From: Beroe forskalii
Lineage: Eukaryota; Ctenophora; Nuda; Beroida; Beroidae
Assembly: GCA_011033025.1 (NCBI GenBank)
Contig: WFMF01000021.1
Location: forward strand, 372,001 to 436,000
Length of the DNA: 64,000 nt
Direction: 5' to 3'
Part shown: positions 21,184 through 34,634 of the stretch, piece by piece
Numbering within the stretch: the first letter of the stretch is position 1
Layout of the letters: each line of letters begins with the position of its first letter
Notes under the pieces: generated by a model
Database searches by the model: none
Told to the model about the DNA's origin: nothing
What the model saw: the letters and a program-made list of their open reading frames with translations, nothing else
Program-made: the position numbers and the translations under genes

Positions 21184-24100
21184 TCCTTACCCACCCAATC
21201 CAGAGGTAATTAAATCCACCCAATCCAGAGGTAATTAGATCCACCCAATCCAGAGGTAATTAGATCCAGCCAATCCAGAAGTAATTAGATCCACCCAATC
21301 CAGTGGTAATTACATCCACCCAATCCAGAGGTAATTAGATCCACCCAATCCAGAGGTAATTAGACCCACCCAATCCAGAGGTAATTAGATCCACCCAATC
21401 CAGAAGTAGTTAGATCCACCCAATCCAGAGGTAATTAGATCCACCCAATCCAGAGGTAATTAGACCCACCCAATCCAGAGGTAATTAGATCCATCCAATC
21501 CAGAGGTAATTAGATCCACCCGATCCAGAGGTAATTAGACCCACCCAATCCAGAGGTAATTAGATCCATCCAATCCAGAGGTAATTAGATCCACCCGATC
21601 CAGAGGTAATTAGATCCACCCAATCCAGAAGTAATTAGATCCACCCAATCCAGAAGTAATTAGATCCACCCAATCCAGAGGTAATTAGATCCGCCAAATC
21701 AAGAGGAAATTAGATCCACCCAATCCAGAGGTAATTAGATCCACCCAATCCAGAGGTAATTAGATCCACCCAATCCAGAGGTAATTAGATCCACCCAATC
21801 CAGAGGTAATTAGATCCACCCAATCCAGAGGTAATTAGATCCACCCAATCCAGAGGTAAATAGATCCACCCAATCCGGAGGTAATTAGATCCAGCCAATC
21901 CAGAGGTAATTAGATCCATCCAATCCAGAGGTAATTAGATCCACCCAATCCAGAGGTAATTAGATCCGCCCAATCCAGAGGTAATTAGATCCACCCAATC
22001 CAGAGGTAATTAAATCCACCCATTTCAGAGGTAATTAGATCCACCCAATCCAGAGGTAATTAGATCCATCCAATCCAGAAGTAATAAGATCAACCCAATC
22101 CAGAGGTAATTAGATCCACCCAATCCAGAAGTAATTAGATCCACCCATTCCAGAGGTAATTAGATCCATCCAATCCAGAAGTAATAAGATCAACCCAATC
22201 CAGAGGTAATTAGATCCACCCAATCCAGAAGTAATTAGATCCACCCATTCCAGAGGTAATTAGATCCACCCAATCCAGAGGTAATTAGACCCACCCAATC
22301 CAGAGATAATTAGATCCATCCAATCCAGAGGTAATTAGATTCACCCAATCCAGAAGTAATTAAATCCACCCAATCCAGAGGTAATTAGATCCATCCAATC
22401 CAGATTTAATTAGATTCACCCAATCCAGAGGTAATTAGATCCACCCAATCCAGAGGTAATAAGATCCACCCAGTCCAGAGGTAATTAGATCCACCAAATC
22501 CAGAGGTCATTAGATCCACCCAATCCAGGGGTAATTAGATCCACCCAATCCAGAGGTAATTAGATCCACCCAATCCAGAGGTAATAAGATCCACCCATTC
22601 CAGATGTAATTAGATCCACCCAATCCAGAGGTAATTAAATCCACCCAATCCAGATTTAATTAGATTCACCCAATCCAGATGTAATTAGATTCACCCAATC
22701 TAGAGATAATTAAATCCACCCAATCCAGAGGTAATTAGATCCACCGAATCCAGAGGTAATTAGATCCACCCAATCCAGAGGTAATAAGATCCACCCAATC
22801 CAGAGGTAATTAGATCCACTCAATCCAGAGGTAATTAGATCCACCCAATACAGAGGTAATTAGATCCACCCAATCCAGAGGTAATTAGAACCACCCAATC
22901 CGGAGGTAATAAGATCCACCCAATCCAGAGGTAATTATAACCACCCAATCCAGATGTAATTAGATCCATCCAATCCAGAGGTAATCCCAGTGGAATAATT
23001 TTAAAAAGTGGCTGGGAATAAGGATTTAGCAGGAGAAAAAGGCTTTTTTGTTTAGCGGCGTCTCTTCAGTCATGATATCATATCTCTATCATGTGGAATT
23101 CCATATCTTCACTACGCAACATATTTACACGATTAATTTGAAGAGTTACAGCTCCACAGATGCAAATGAAATAATGCAACGTGACTTACTTTTCACATTG
23201 TGCAACGTGCACGCATGATTAAAGTGTTTCAGGCAAAAGTAGGAAGTATTATGTTGCGACGCGCACACACTCGATGATTACACTAAATGCTTTTTACACA
23301 TATTACGTGTACAAAGCAATTAGTGTAATCATCGAGTGGTGTGCGCGTCGCGCGCGCAGCACAAATTAACTTATTAAATTAAGCTTGGGACTCTGGTGCC
23401 ATAACGCAAAGAGCTGAATGTTGATTACAATTTATACTATCATGGAGATTGGAGTTTTAATCAAGCAATTTATATGCCTTTTTGAGTAATGGGGGATTTC
23501 ACTATCCAGACCAAAATCTCGACGTCGACCTTACTATAACATTATTTCGGTCCATATATGGTATATGGCTTCTATTGTTCACTATGAATCAGATAAACAC
23601 TACTTTACGACAATAAGATGACATAATTAGTTCCTGGCTGTATCAACAAGCGATGGTAGCCTTGCACTCCCTTGCAGGAGTCTCATGGCTACTTTGGGAT
23701 CCTGCAGCTTTTTTAAGAGTCTTATGGCTTTTTTTGGAGTGTGACAGCTCTTTTTAGAGTGAATGACGCGCGTTCTGTGCGCGTTAATTGGATTCTGACG
23801 CAGTTTGCAAATTACTCCTTCATCAAAACTAACAAGTTGAGACGATATAAATAAATGCGCGGCGTAAAATAGGCGAATACTAATGTCAACCTAAATTGGC
23901 TTTTTTGCTTCGATTGGGACAAGTTTTGGCTGGGATTGTCGCTCCCGCAATCCTCGTATTATTCCACTGGGGAGGTAATTAAATCCACTCAATCCAGAGG
24001 TAATTAGAACCACCCAATCCAGAAGTAATTAGATCCATCCAATCCAGAGGTAATTATATCCACCCAATCCAGAGGTAATTAGATCCACCCAATCCAGAGG

Positions 24101-24340
24101 TAATAAGATCAACCCAATCCAGAGTTAATTAGATCCACCCAATCCAGAGGTAATTAGATCCACCCAATCCAGAGGTAATTAGATCCAACCAGAGGTAATT
24201 AGATCACAATCCAGAGTAATTAAATCCACCCAATCCAGAAGTAATTAGATCCACCCAATCCAGAGGTAATTAGATCCACCCAATCCAGAGGTAATTAGAT
24301 CCCCCCAGAATCCAGAGGTAATTAGATCCACCCAATTACA
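21184..24340. repeat. 25-bp satellite, left array
   Basis: About 87 units of GGTAATTAGATCCACCCAAT followed by CCAGA, interrupted by the element at 22986-23971. Variants include CCATCC, TTAGAC and GAAGTAAT, and short blocks of variants repeat as higher-order groups (for example near 22060-22250). Confidence 0.95.
22986..23971. mobile_element. 986-bp non-autonomous hAT-like element in the satellite
   Basis: The ends are CCCAGTGGAATAAT and its exact reverse complement. The 8-mer GAGGTAAT lies immediately on both sides (22978-22985 and 23972-23979). The satellite register steps back by these 8 bases across the insertion, so this is a true duplication rather than array periodicity. An internal hairpin at about 23255-23351 has arms of about 30 bases around CGATGATTACACTAA. 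No transposase was seen. The right satellite array lacks it. Confidence 0.8.
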
Positions 24341-26597
24341 TCTGGATTGGGTGGATCTAATTACTTCTGGATTGGGTGGATATAATTACCTCTGGATTGG
24401 GTGGATATAATTACCTCTGCAGTTTGGTGGATCTAATTACACTGGATTGGGTGGATCTAATTACCTCTGGATTGGGTGGATTTAATTACCTCTGGATTTG
24501 GTGGATCTAATTACCTCTGGATTGGGCGGATCTAATTACATCTGGATTGGGTTGATCTAATTACCACTGGATTGCGTGGATCTCATTACTACTGGATTGG
24601 GTGGATCTAATTACCTCTGGATTGGGTGGATATAATTACCTCTGGATTGGGTGGATCTAATTACCTCTGGATTGGGTGGAATTAATTACCTCTGGATTGG
24701 GTGGATCTAATTACCTCTGGATTGGGTGGATCTAATTGCCTCTAGATGGGTGAATCTAGTACTTCTGGATTGGGTGGATCTAACCTCTCTGGATTGGGTG
24801 GAAGTAGTACCTCTAGGTGGGTGAATTTATTGCTTCTCGATTGGATGGATCTATTACTCTGGATTGGGTGGATTTAATTACCTCTAGATAGGGTGGATCT
24901 ATTACCTCTGGATTGGGTGGATCTCATTACTTCTGGATTGGGTGGATCTAATTACCTCTGGATTGGGCGGATCTTATTACCTCTGGATTGGGTGGATCTA
25001 ATTACCTCTGGATTGGGTGGATCTAATTACCTCTGGATTGGGTGGATCTAATTACCTCTGGATTGGGTGGATCTAATTACCTCTGGATTGGGTGGATCTA
25101 ATTACTTCTGGATTGGGTGGATCTAATTACCTCTGGATTGGGTGGATCTAATTACTTCTGGATTGGGTGGATTTAATTTCCTCTGGATTAGGTGGATCTA
25201 ATTACCTCTGGAATGGGGTGGATCTAATTACCTCTTGATTGGGTGGATCTAATTACTTCTGGATTGGGTGGATCTAATTACCTCTGGATTGGGTGGATTT
25301 AATTACCTCTGGAATGGGGTGGATCTAATTACCTCTGGATTGGGTGGATCTAATTACTTCTGGATTGGGTGGATCTAATTACCTCTGGATTGGGCGGATC
25401 TTATTACCTCTGGATTGGGTGGATCTAATTACCTCTGGAATGGGGTGGATCTAATTACCTCTGGATTGGGTGGATCTAATTACCTCTGGATTGGGCGGAT
25501 CTTATTACCTCTGGATTGGGTGGATCTAATTATCTCTGCATTGGGTGGATCTAATTACTTCTGGATTGGGTGGATCTAATTACCTCTGGATTGGGTGGGT
25601 CTAATTACCTCTGGATTGGGTGGATCTAATTACCTCTGGATTGGGTGGATTTAATCACCTCTGGATTGGGTGGATCTAATTATCTCTGGATTGGGTGGAT
25701 CTAATTACCTCTGGATTTGGTGGATCTAATTACTTCTGGATTGGGTGGATCTAATAACCTCTCGATTGGGTGGATCTAATTACCTCTGCATTGGGTGGAT
25801 CTAATTACCCCTTGAATGGGTGGATCTAATTACTTCTGGATTGGGTGGGTCTAATTACCTCTGGATTGGGTGGATCTAATTACCTCTGGTTAGGTGGATC
25901 TGAAGCCCTCTGGATTGCGGTGGATCTAACTACTTCTGGATTGGGTGGATTTAATTACCTCTGGATTGGTGGATCTAATTACCTCTGGATTGGGTGGGAT
26001 TACCTCTATTGGGTATCCTCTGTTTGGTGGATCTAATTACCTCTGGATTGGGTGGATCTAATTACCTCTGGATTTGGTGGATCTAATTACCTCTGGATTG
26101 GGTGGATCTAATTACCTCTGGATTGGGTGGTCTAATTGGATCTGGAATTGGATCTAATTACCTCTGGATTGGGTATCTACCTCTGGATTGGGTGGATCTA
26201 GTACATCTGAATTGGGTGGATTTAATTACCTCTGGATTGGGTGGATCTTATTACTTCTGAATTGGGTGGATCTAATTACCTCTGGATTGAGTGGATCTAA
26301 TTACCCCTTGAATGGGTGGATCTAATTACCTCTGGATTGGGTGGATCTAATTACTTCTGAATTGGGTGGATCTAATTACCTCTGGATTGGTTGGATCTAA
26401 TTACCTCTGGATTGGTTGGATCTAATTACCTCTGGATTGGGTGGATTTAATTACCTCTGGATTGGGTGGATCTAATTACCTCTGGATTGGGTGGATCTTA
26501 TTACATTTGGATTGGGTGGATCTAATTACCTCTGGATTGGGTGGGTCTAATTACCTCTGGATTGGGTGGATCTAATTACCTCTGGATTGGGTGGGTA
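24341..26597. repeat. 25-bp satellite, right array (inverted)
   Basis: About 90 units of the same repeat read as TCTGGATTGGGTGGATCTAA. Almost the same total length as the left array without its insertion. The turn between orientations is at TAGATCCACCCAAT facing ATTGGGTGGATCTA, with about 9 bases between. Confidence 0.95.
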
Positions 26598-27539
26598 AGG
26601 ATTGGATTGGGAGGGGTTGCGGTAAAAGAGGTTTCTTCTCAGTCTCTTCCTCGCCTGAATATTTGGTGAATTTTTAGTGTTTATGGCATAACACGAAAAA
26701 TACAGAGTGTTTCAGGCAATAAAATAAAGAAGATAGCCATTCCCACAAAGTTTCAAGAATCAAAGGAGAATATGCATATCAATAGTGATGAATAACACGA
26801 GAATTATGCACTGTAACAGGTGTCCCACATCTGAGAATGATTCTGAAATTTCCACTCGTGCACCAAACGTACGTGATACTGACCTAGCAGTTTAACCACG
26901 TACGCACACGTTGTGCACAGCGTGGAAAATTCATGGCAATTTTCATTTCTCGATGGGCAACCCCTGTCACGTGTGTTACTGTGTATTGATCATGTGATCA
27001 TTTATTCGACGGCGTATTAGTTTACCCACAGGTCCATTTCATATGGACCAATCAGCGTGCGAGTCGACCGTTTACTAGCACGCTGATTGGTCAATGGCAC
27101 AACTATTCTGGGATGGGTAAGCTAACACGCGCCGACATCACTAAAGCTAGAAGGGAGCAAGAGAGCATTCACTTCTCACGCAGATTACAGAGGTACACAG
27201 CTAAACTTACTAAGTTCACTGGCAGCTAATCTAGCGGAACGAGGCGCTCTTGGCGAGCCTGAATATATTCCAGAGGATTATTGCGTATTAGTTTACCCAG
27301 AGGTCCGTTTGACATTGGCCAATCAGTGCGCGAGTTGACTGCAAACCCGTTCGTTGATTGGTCAATGTCTTGACAATTTTGCGATCCTATGGGTAAGCTA
27401 ATATTCCAGAGGATTATGTGTCAGAGTGAAAATACTTCCAGTTTTATTCATCGTCAGGTCATTGAGTTTAGAGTCAATGTCAGAGGGGCTTATGGGTAAA
27501 CTAGTGTCGCGCCGACAATTGTAATGGTGCTCAATGTAA

Positions 27540-28100
27540 TCGCACCCACTAATCGCACTCGGCACCCACTAACCACACTCGGCACCCACTAATCGCACTC
27601 GGCACCAACTAATCGCACTCGGCACCAACTAATCGCACTCTGCACCAACTAATCGCACTCGGCACCAACTAACCACACTCGGCACTAACTAATCGCACTC
27701 GGCACCAACTAACCGCACTCGGCACCTACTAATCGCACTCGGCACCAACTAACCACACTCGGCACCCACTAATCGCACTCGGCACCAACTAATCGCACTT
27801 GGCATCCACTTACCGCAATATCGCACTCGGCACCCACTAATCGAACTCGGCACCCACTAATCGCACTCGGCACCAACTAATCGCACTCGACACCCACTTA
27901 TCGAACTAGGCACTCACTAATCGCACTCGGCACCCACTAATCGCACTCGGCACCAACTAATCGCACTTGGCATCCACTTACCGCAATATCGCACTCGGCA
28001 CCCACTAATCGAACTCGGCACCCACTAATCGCACTCGGCACCAACTAATCGCACTCGGCACCAACTAATCTCACTCTGCACCTTCGTATCGCACTTAGGA
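27540..28100. repeat. 20-bp satellite, right array (inverted)
   Basis: About 28 units read as AATCGCACTCGGCACCAACT. A block with CATCCACTTACCGCAATATC occurs twice (near 27805 and 27970), showing a local segmental duplication of about 165 bases inside the array. Confidence 0.95.
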
Positions 28101-28111
28101 AACGACCGGTT

Positions 28112-28320
28112 ACAGTTTTTCGAAAATTCCGGTTTCGGTTTCGGTTTCGGTTTACCAATTTATGGAATGTCGGTAACGGTTACGGTTTCGGTTTGCCAAA
28201 TTCATTAACGTCGGTTACGGTTTCGGTTACGGTTAGTAACAGCCAATAACCGCGGTTACGGTTTCGGTTACGGTTTGCTCAAATTAACGGTTTTTATTCG
28301 GTTCGGTTCGGTTAGTGGAC
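28112..28320. repeat. GGTTTCGGTTACGG simple-sequence tract
   Basis: Irregular hexamer-like repeats of GGTTTC and GGTTAC run for about 200 bases, starting right at the outer edge of the right satellite. Confidence 0.8.
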
Positions 28321-28935
28321 ATTTTAAAATCTGTGACTCAAAATTTTAAATGGTCTCTAAACTATCCTATAGTAGTGAAGTACCTTTCCCATATTTGTCG
28401 ATAAACATAATATTATGCATTATGCGAACTGTACCAAACGAGTTACAATATGAACTGCTGTCTCAAGACTCACACTCGAAATATCATGTTAACTTCAATA
28501 TCTTCTATAGTTGTATTCAATCATTTAATAATGTTACCTGAGCTGGTTATCAAATTTACCACATTTCATGGCATTTACTCGTCTTTCCGGCTGGTAACTG
28601 GTAAGTGGTGAGTTTGCTAGTGTTTCACATGTTCACAATGTAACACTTGTACTTAACAGTATAAATTACTGTTAACTAGCACATGACTAAATATATTCTT
28701 AACTAAAGTATATTACTACTAAATATATTAGTATATTGTATGAAACTGTCCGATTGCAATCATGGTTAGATAGCATTTAAAAGTTTAAACTGCTTATAAT
28801 TCATCCGTGACATACAATTTATATGAACTAAATTACCATTTGATACACATTTGATAGTAATTCTACCGTGCGAGTTACTGAGTTAGCAGAAATATAAAAA
28901 TTAATTTTGAATGATGATTCAATTTTTTCGAAAAA
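28321..28935. other. AT-rich sequence, nothing recognised
   Basis: No exon or repeat was identified. Confidence 0.4.
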
Positions 28936-29280
28936 AGGGCGCGGCCTCCAACACCCCTCAGGGTGACCAAATAATTCGGTCAAAATTCCCGAAATTTTTA
29001 TTCGTCATAAGCAACTCGATTGCGAAGGAATTTTGAAAAAATTCAAAAGTTTAAATTCTTCGAAAAAAAGGGCGTGGTCTCCCACGCCCCTCAGGGAGAC
29101 CCAATAATTCAGACAAAATTCTCAAAATTTTCATTCATCAAGCAACTCGATGGTGAAGGAATTTTGAAAAAATTCGAAAATTTAATTTTTGCGCTAAAAA
29201 GGGCGTGGCCCCAACGCCCCTCAGGGTGGCCGAAAAAATTTCTCATTATTTTTCTGATTTATTATAAGGGGGCGAGGAGT
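28936..29280. repeat. tandem repeat of about 132 bp, 2.6 copies
   Basis: Units begin GGGCGTGGTCTCCCACGCCC or a variant and include AATTTTGAAAAAATTC. They lie at about 28937, 29070 and 29201. They directly precede the LINE region and may be part of its 5' end. Confidence 0.7.
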
Positions 29281-30485
29281 AATAACCTCATGCTGGAGCG
29301 GTGTCAGGCAAGTGGTGTCAGGGACGGCCCGCTACTCCAATATGTGGGAATATCTCCAGAGTCTTTTAGACTAAGACCTGCATACGTGGATTGGAGCCAC
29401 AAGCCTTCAAGAGGTGCCCCTGTCATGCTGAAAATGCAGGATCGACCCAGGACCAGGATATCAGGTCCTTCCCTTGTCTGGACTCCAACCAGCAAGGACC
29501 CTTCTTGGTTCGGCGCCACGGTCCGGACGGGCATCATCGTCATGCCTACGAGTGGCACATCTCTTTTCTCTCGGCTTATGCCTGCTGCTTTCCGTGTTTT
29601 TATGGATTTTTATTTAACATCTTTCGCGGAAACAGTTAGAAGTTGTCTCTACACTCTTTATGAGGATGAAGGCAGCGCTAACTGCGTACGCACCCTGCTT
29701 TACACCAGGACTCTGGGCAGCGCATGGCTCTACCATCGCGAGCCGGGAGACTGTGTGTCACTGTCCGGACTAGCAACGACCCTTCCACGTGTAGGACCTG
29801 ATCTGACTGAACTGAACCCCACCACAGTGCGATATCCTTTCAAAGGAGAATCAAACAGGGTGGGGGGAGGGACGGAAAGAACGGGGATCCATACGGGAGG
29901 GGCACCGAGCGACGTCGGGCCCACTCCCACCAGAACGTGGAGACCTTTCAAGGTAGCTCTGCGAATGGCTGGGAAACTCCCACCAAAACATGGCCTCCCC
30001 TCAAAGGAGTGCCTAGCATGGCTGGGGAATCTCTCACCACAGCATGGCCTCCCCTCAAAGGAGTGCCTAACGTGGATGGGAAAACGGTACGTGTGCATTA
30101 TTCTGATAAGAAGTTGCATAGGCGCTGGTACGTTATCTATACTTTAATGACGGAAGGCGCGATGACATTTCTATTGATGATTTTGCGCATATATCCAATT
30201 ATCAGGCGGTGCGCGCGGAAAACCCGCGCGCATACTGATAACACTCTTCATCAAACGGGCGAAGTCGGTGCGTGGTCTTCTTACACCGTAAACATACGCA
30301 GCATGTGTCCCCGGATTCAGTGCTGTGTTGTAATTGCGGGCTGGAAGACCACTCGTTGGAAAGCAGGGACTTTCTGTCCCCTGCACTTGGAGGGGAGCTT
30401 CACGCCCTAACGGGGAAGTGAGGACCCTCCCAAAACGAATCGGAATCATGACTAAAAATGGTTCCGTCACCGGCCGACACCCAAG
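29281..30485 (+). other. probable 5' region of the LINE, decayed
   Basis: A 375-codon frame (29020-30147) crosses this stretch but shows no family resemblance and contains two to three copies of a 54-bp repeat (GGCCTCCCCTCAAAGGAGTG), so it is doubtful. Near 30315-30360 one frame reads CCNCGLEDHSLESRD, a zinc-knuckle-like pattern lacking its last Cys. That fits the remains of a nucleic-acid-binding ORF1 upstream of a LINE polymerase. Confidence 0.4.
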
Positions 30486-33400
30486 ATGAAGAAACGCGAG
30501 TTCAATGACAGTCTTGGCTTTGTCCAGATCAATTTGAACAAGCAACGGCAGGCCACCAAAGATCTGGGAACCTATATCCGCGATATAGATAAACCAATGA
30601 TATTGGTACAAGAGCCACATGTCAACGGAAAAGGTGTTATCTCTAAGGGGTCATACTGTCTTCGGGCCGCGGCCTGTAAGTCTCGGGAGACACCAATTAG
30701 AGCAAGCATCTTTTTCCACTCATGCATGGAACGACAAGTTTGGTTTAAAGAGTCCATTACAACCGCGGACTGTGCAGTCGTGCAGACTAAGGTGGATGGA
30801 GTCGAAACACTAATTGCGTCATGTTACATGGATGGAACTGATACACAATGCCCATCGCCAGACTTCATGAAAGTCGTTGAGTACGCGAAGAAGCATAGTA
30901 TCGCACTGATCATCGGAACTGACTCCAACGCTCATAACACGGCATGGAATAGCAGGATAGGTGATCAAAAGCGCAAGAACGAGGGAACAAACTTCTCGAG
31001 TACATCCTTGCCAATGACCTGTTTATTGAGAATGCGGGGTCAACGCCCACCTTTGACAACGGCCGCTGGAGTAATTTATTGACCTCACGATCACGAACAA
31101 GGCCGGGGCACAGTCTCGCAGCCGGCTGGTTTGTGGACGTGAAGGATCGGGTAGAGCACTCCTCGGACCACCGCTTCATCGCATTCAAATCAACAGGGTC
31201 AACCCCTTCTCGCCAGACAGAACTTCAGAGATATCTCAAAAACCAATTGGGAACACTTTGAGTCTGATCCTGAACCTCCGGATGTCTTCCAAAGCCGAGA
31301 TGTTCAGGAATATCGACTCTGTCGAGAAAATGGACACCGCGGCATCTGAACTCTCTTCGTCCATTCTTAGTGCCTTCAACTCGGCGACTGAACTGACATA
31401 CGTGTCAGCGAAGATCAAACCACTTCCGTGGGATACGCCAGAGGTGAGGAAGCTAGAGGATATGAGGCAAAGATAAGGAGAAGAAGACAGCGGGAAAATA
31501 CCTCGGGACTCGGAACTTGATACTATCAGGAAAGAGGCCCGTAAGAGGTATGAAAACTGCGGGACAATACTTGGACCGCGAAATACAGGAATTCTGTGCG
31601 AATTTGGAATCCAAATCCGAATCCCAAAAGGATATCCTGTCTCATAAAGGACAACAAGGACACTAAGTTATGTGCGGTTAAGAAAAGGATGGTCTCCTCA
31701 CGGAGACGCCATCCGAAAACTTTGGACCGCATGACTGAAGTGCACTTTGATGTCCTTCTGGCCGACCCCAACCCTCCGGGCACTGCTGCGGGAGTGGACA
31801 TCGAAGATCGGTGGAGTCTGGATCACATATTCTCTGAGAATAGAGTGAAACGGGCACTACAAGAATTCGATCCACTCTCAGCGGCGGGACCGGATGGGGT
31901 ACGCCCAATCATGCTTCAAAAAGGATGGGGGAGCATTGGAGGTGCTTTTCACGAGCATCGCCAAGGCTAGCTACCGGATGGGGTATACTCCTGCAATATG
32001 AAGGGACTCTAATATGTTTCTCCCGAAACCTGGGAAGGATGATTATACCAATCCTAAGTCATTTAGGACAATCACACTGTCACCTGTCATCCTGAAATGG
32101 ATGGAGAGGGTGATTCTGTGGCACATGGAAGCAGATCTGAAAGTGTACGAGCGCCTAAGCAAGAAACAATTTGGATTCAAGCGAGGAAGCTCAACAACAG
32201 CTGCGATCCATAAACTAGTCAGGAAACTCGAGATGGCCATCCTAAACAAGGGGATGGCGCTCGGGACTTTCCTTGACATAGAAGGAGCGTTCGATAATGT
32301 CGTTCGACTCAATCGATAAGGCCCCAACCAAGAACTGCAAATCGCCTGGCGTGAATAGATGGATCATGTCAATGATCGGTCTAGGCGCACCACGGTGGAG
32401 CTGCAGGGCAAGGAGAGAAGGTCATATCCATTTTGCGAGGATGCCCGCAGGGGGGATTCTATCCCCCATTCCTATGGAACCTTGTAATAAACGATCTACT
32501 TGAGTTCACCAGGACAAAATACCGTGCGACCTCAGGGGTTTGCTGACGATATATCCCTGGTCTCGTAGTGACAACGCCTAAACCACCAACTGGCAGCAAC
32601 CGTCAAGGCTTTGACTCGGATACCCCTTCGGGAGGTAACCCAAAGAAGCCTAAACAGTATCAACCAGTGGTGTAGGGCAAAATGGTCTGAAGCTATCTCA
32701 GCTGAAGACCCACTGCGTCATGTTTACGAATAGGAGGAACTGGTCATTCAGTAAGCCCTGAAAGTAGACGGCGTCGAAATCGAAGTGAGAACTTCCACTA
32801 AGTTTCTAGAATCACCCTAGACTCCAAAGCTGACATGTGGAACAATCACATCGAAACTGTGTGCAAGAAGGCCAAATCTATCTTAATGCAGTGCAGGAAA
32901 GCGGTTGGTCCCACCTGGGGCCTGAAACCGATCACCATGCGCTGGATTTACGAGGTAATGGTTCGACCAATACACGTATGGTTCAACGATATGGATTGCT
33001 GGCACACAAAAACACACAACCAGCAGCTGCTAAAGGGAGTTCAGAGGTTGGCAAACGTACTTATTACGGGCCTTACCTTCGACCCCAACTTACAGCTGGA
33101 TGTCGTCACGGGATTATCCCAATCACGCTGTGGACTAGGGAGGTCGCTGCGAAGGAAACCCATGCGTCTGAAGTGCCAAGGTCATTGGTGCTTCCCTCCG
33201 CCTGGAAAGCCTTCAGCGCGCATCACCAGCCACATCAGTGAAATGAAAGTTTATCAGGGCCCGCAGATTTAACTTCAAAGAACAAGATCCCGTGAAACCG
33301 ATTCTCAGTATAAAACCAACGGTTCACTGTGCTAGTCCCGTCTCGGGAGGAGTACAAAGACCGAAGGGTGAAAGGACTTTGATGTCGTGTGCTATACGGA

Positions 33401-34560
33401 CGGTTCTAAAATCAACGACCACACGGGAGCAGGAGTTGTGATCAAAGGTGGACCATCCTGGAACACTTGGACCCTCTGCGAATCCATCTTGGGCTACACA
33501 GTACAGTGTTCCGGGCAGAAGTCTTTGCTGTTGCTAAAACAGCAGAATACTGCAGGGAACATGCTAAATAACCAAAATCTTGATAAATTGTGATAAGCAA
33601 ATCGGCTATTCAGGCGATAAATGCTACGATTATCAGAGCAAGGTGCCACTTCGGGCATCAAACTCCCTCAACTCACTTTGGAAACACCAAACAAGGTCAC
33701 ACTTAAAGGTTGGATTCCAGCTCACACAGTGGGTACGAGGGGAAGCTGGCGGACCAGACAGCGAAAAAGCTGGGGCGACCAACTCAAACGACAGCGCATT
33801 CAGGGTCTCCTCATACCGCGTGGGTATGTTTTGCGGCAATGAGGAGGAAAGACCAAAAGAGGACTGGATAAGCTCCTACAAAAGCTGATCCTCCCAGAAT
33901 GTTCAACATGATGTGGAGGGACAAATTTGCAAAGGAGCTATCCAGTATTATGGGTAGGAAGGATCTGAGTGGCTACTCAACTCCTGACAGGCCACACAGT
34001 CCTAAACTACCACCTCAAAAACTGAATCCCCTGTCCCTGTAACCTGTCCTCTCTGCGAAAGGAAGATGAAACAGTATCGCACTTCCTGGGAAATGCCCTC
34101 CCTAGGGGTATTGGGGCCGAGTACTTCGACACCTACTACTGTGCAGGTACCGACATCGTGGACAGGTTCAAACTCAACAGGATCGTCAGCTACGCCCACA
34201 GGACTGGTCGCTTCTGGTACCTAAAAGAGAGTATGCGACGTTCTGCAACTACTTGAGGCTCTGTCCTCACCGGACTGAGCCTTCAGTCACTGGGATACAC
34301 TCAAGCTGTCCCCAGAGGATGTCGCGGAGGTAGCCCTCGCTCCGGCCACAGAAGTAGAGGGGCTAAGCCCCGCCGCTGGGTCAGGAACGCCGTCCTGTTC
34401 CGACAGGATGGCAACGGGGAGAACGGACTCCCGTCCCATCCCGGCGCATGGGGCTCGGAAGCGCTTGTCTCGGCAGTTGCTTCCTCTCCTGGGCGCCTGG
34501 GCCCTGCTTGGCCCATCCCCTTCTAATGTGTATAGATTTATTATAAATTTTTGCGACATG
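30486..34560 (+). pseudogene. decayed non-LTR retrotransposon (endonuclease, RT, RNase H)
   Basis: Domains follow in order but over several frames. The endonuclease runs 30486-31190, with IIGTDSNAHNTAWN and the late motif SSDHRFIAF. The reverse transcriptase runs about 31830-32580, with PLSAAGPDGVRP, FLPKPGKDD, QFGFKRGSST, FLDIEGAFDNV and GFADDISLV. An RT-thumb region with GLKPITMRWIYEVMVRP lies near 32920. RNase H has CYTDGSK near 33390 and GWIPAHT near 33710. A C-terminal CPLCERKDETVSHFLG-type knuckle lies near 34040. This order is typical of the I/R1-like group. Frameshifts and stops show it is dead. The 3' end near 34560 is A-rich. Confidence 0.85.
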
Positions 34561-34634
34561 ATGAAAAAAAAAATTTCGTTGCCTACTTGAGAAATCGTGT
34601 CGTCCCCATATGGTCGTATGAAAGTATACCTGTC

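Larger units (their letters stand above)
17362..28100. repeat. large diverged inverted repeat of about 10.7 kb
   Basis: From outside inward, both arms show the 20-bp satellite, about 1 kb of non-satellite sequence with CCAAT-containing palindromes, then the 25-bp satellite, with the turn at about 24335-24345. The non-satellite arms (19967-21183 against 26598-27540) align in opposite orientation with many small differences. They are also distinguished by a SINE (left only) and a 986-bp element (left only). The divergence argues against a simple fold-back read artefact. Confidence 0.85.

Noticed and set aside
25845-26036. Gly-rich 63-codon frame in the 25-bp satellite
   Set aside because: It is an open frame produced by the repeat unit and is disrupted by unit variants.
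17226-28100. CRISPR-like regular repeats
   Set aside because: Units are directly tandem with no unique spacers and are of satellite type in a eukaryotic genome.
29020-30147. 375-codon plus-strand frame before the LINE
   Set aside because: It includes tandem DNA repeats and has no family resemblance. It is treated as LINE 5' region with doubtful coding status rather than a gene.
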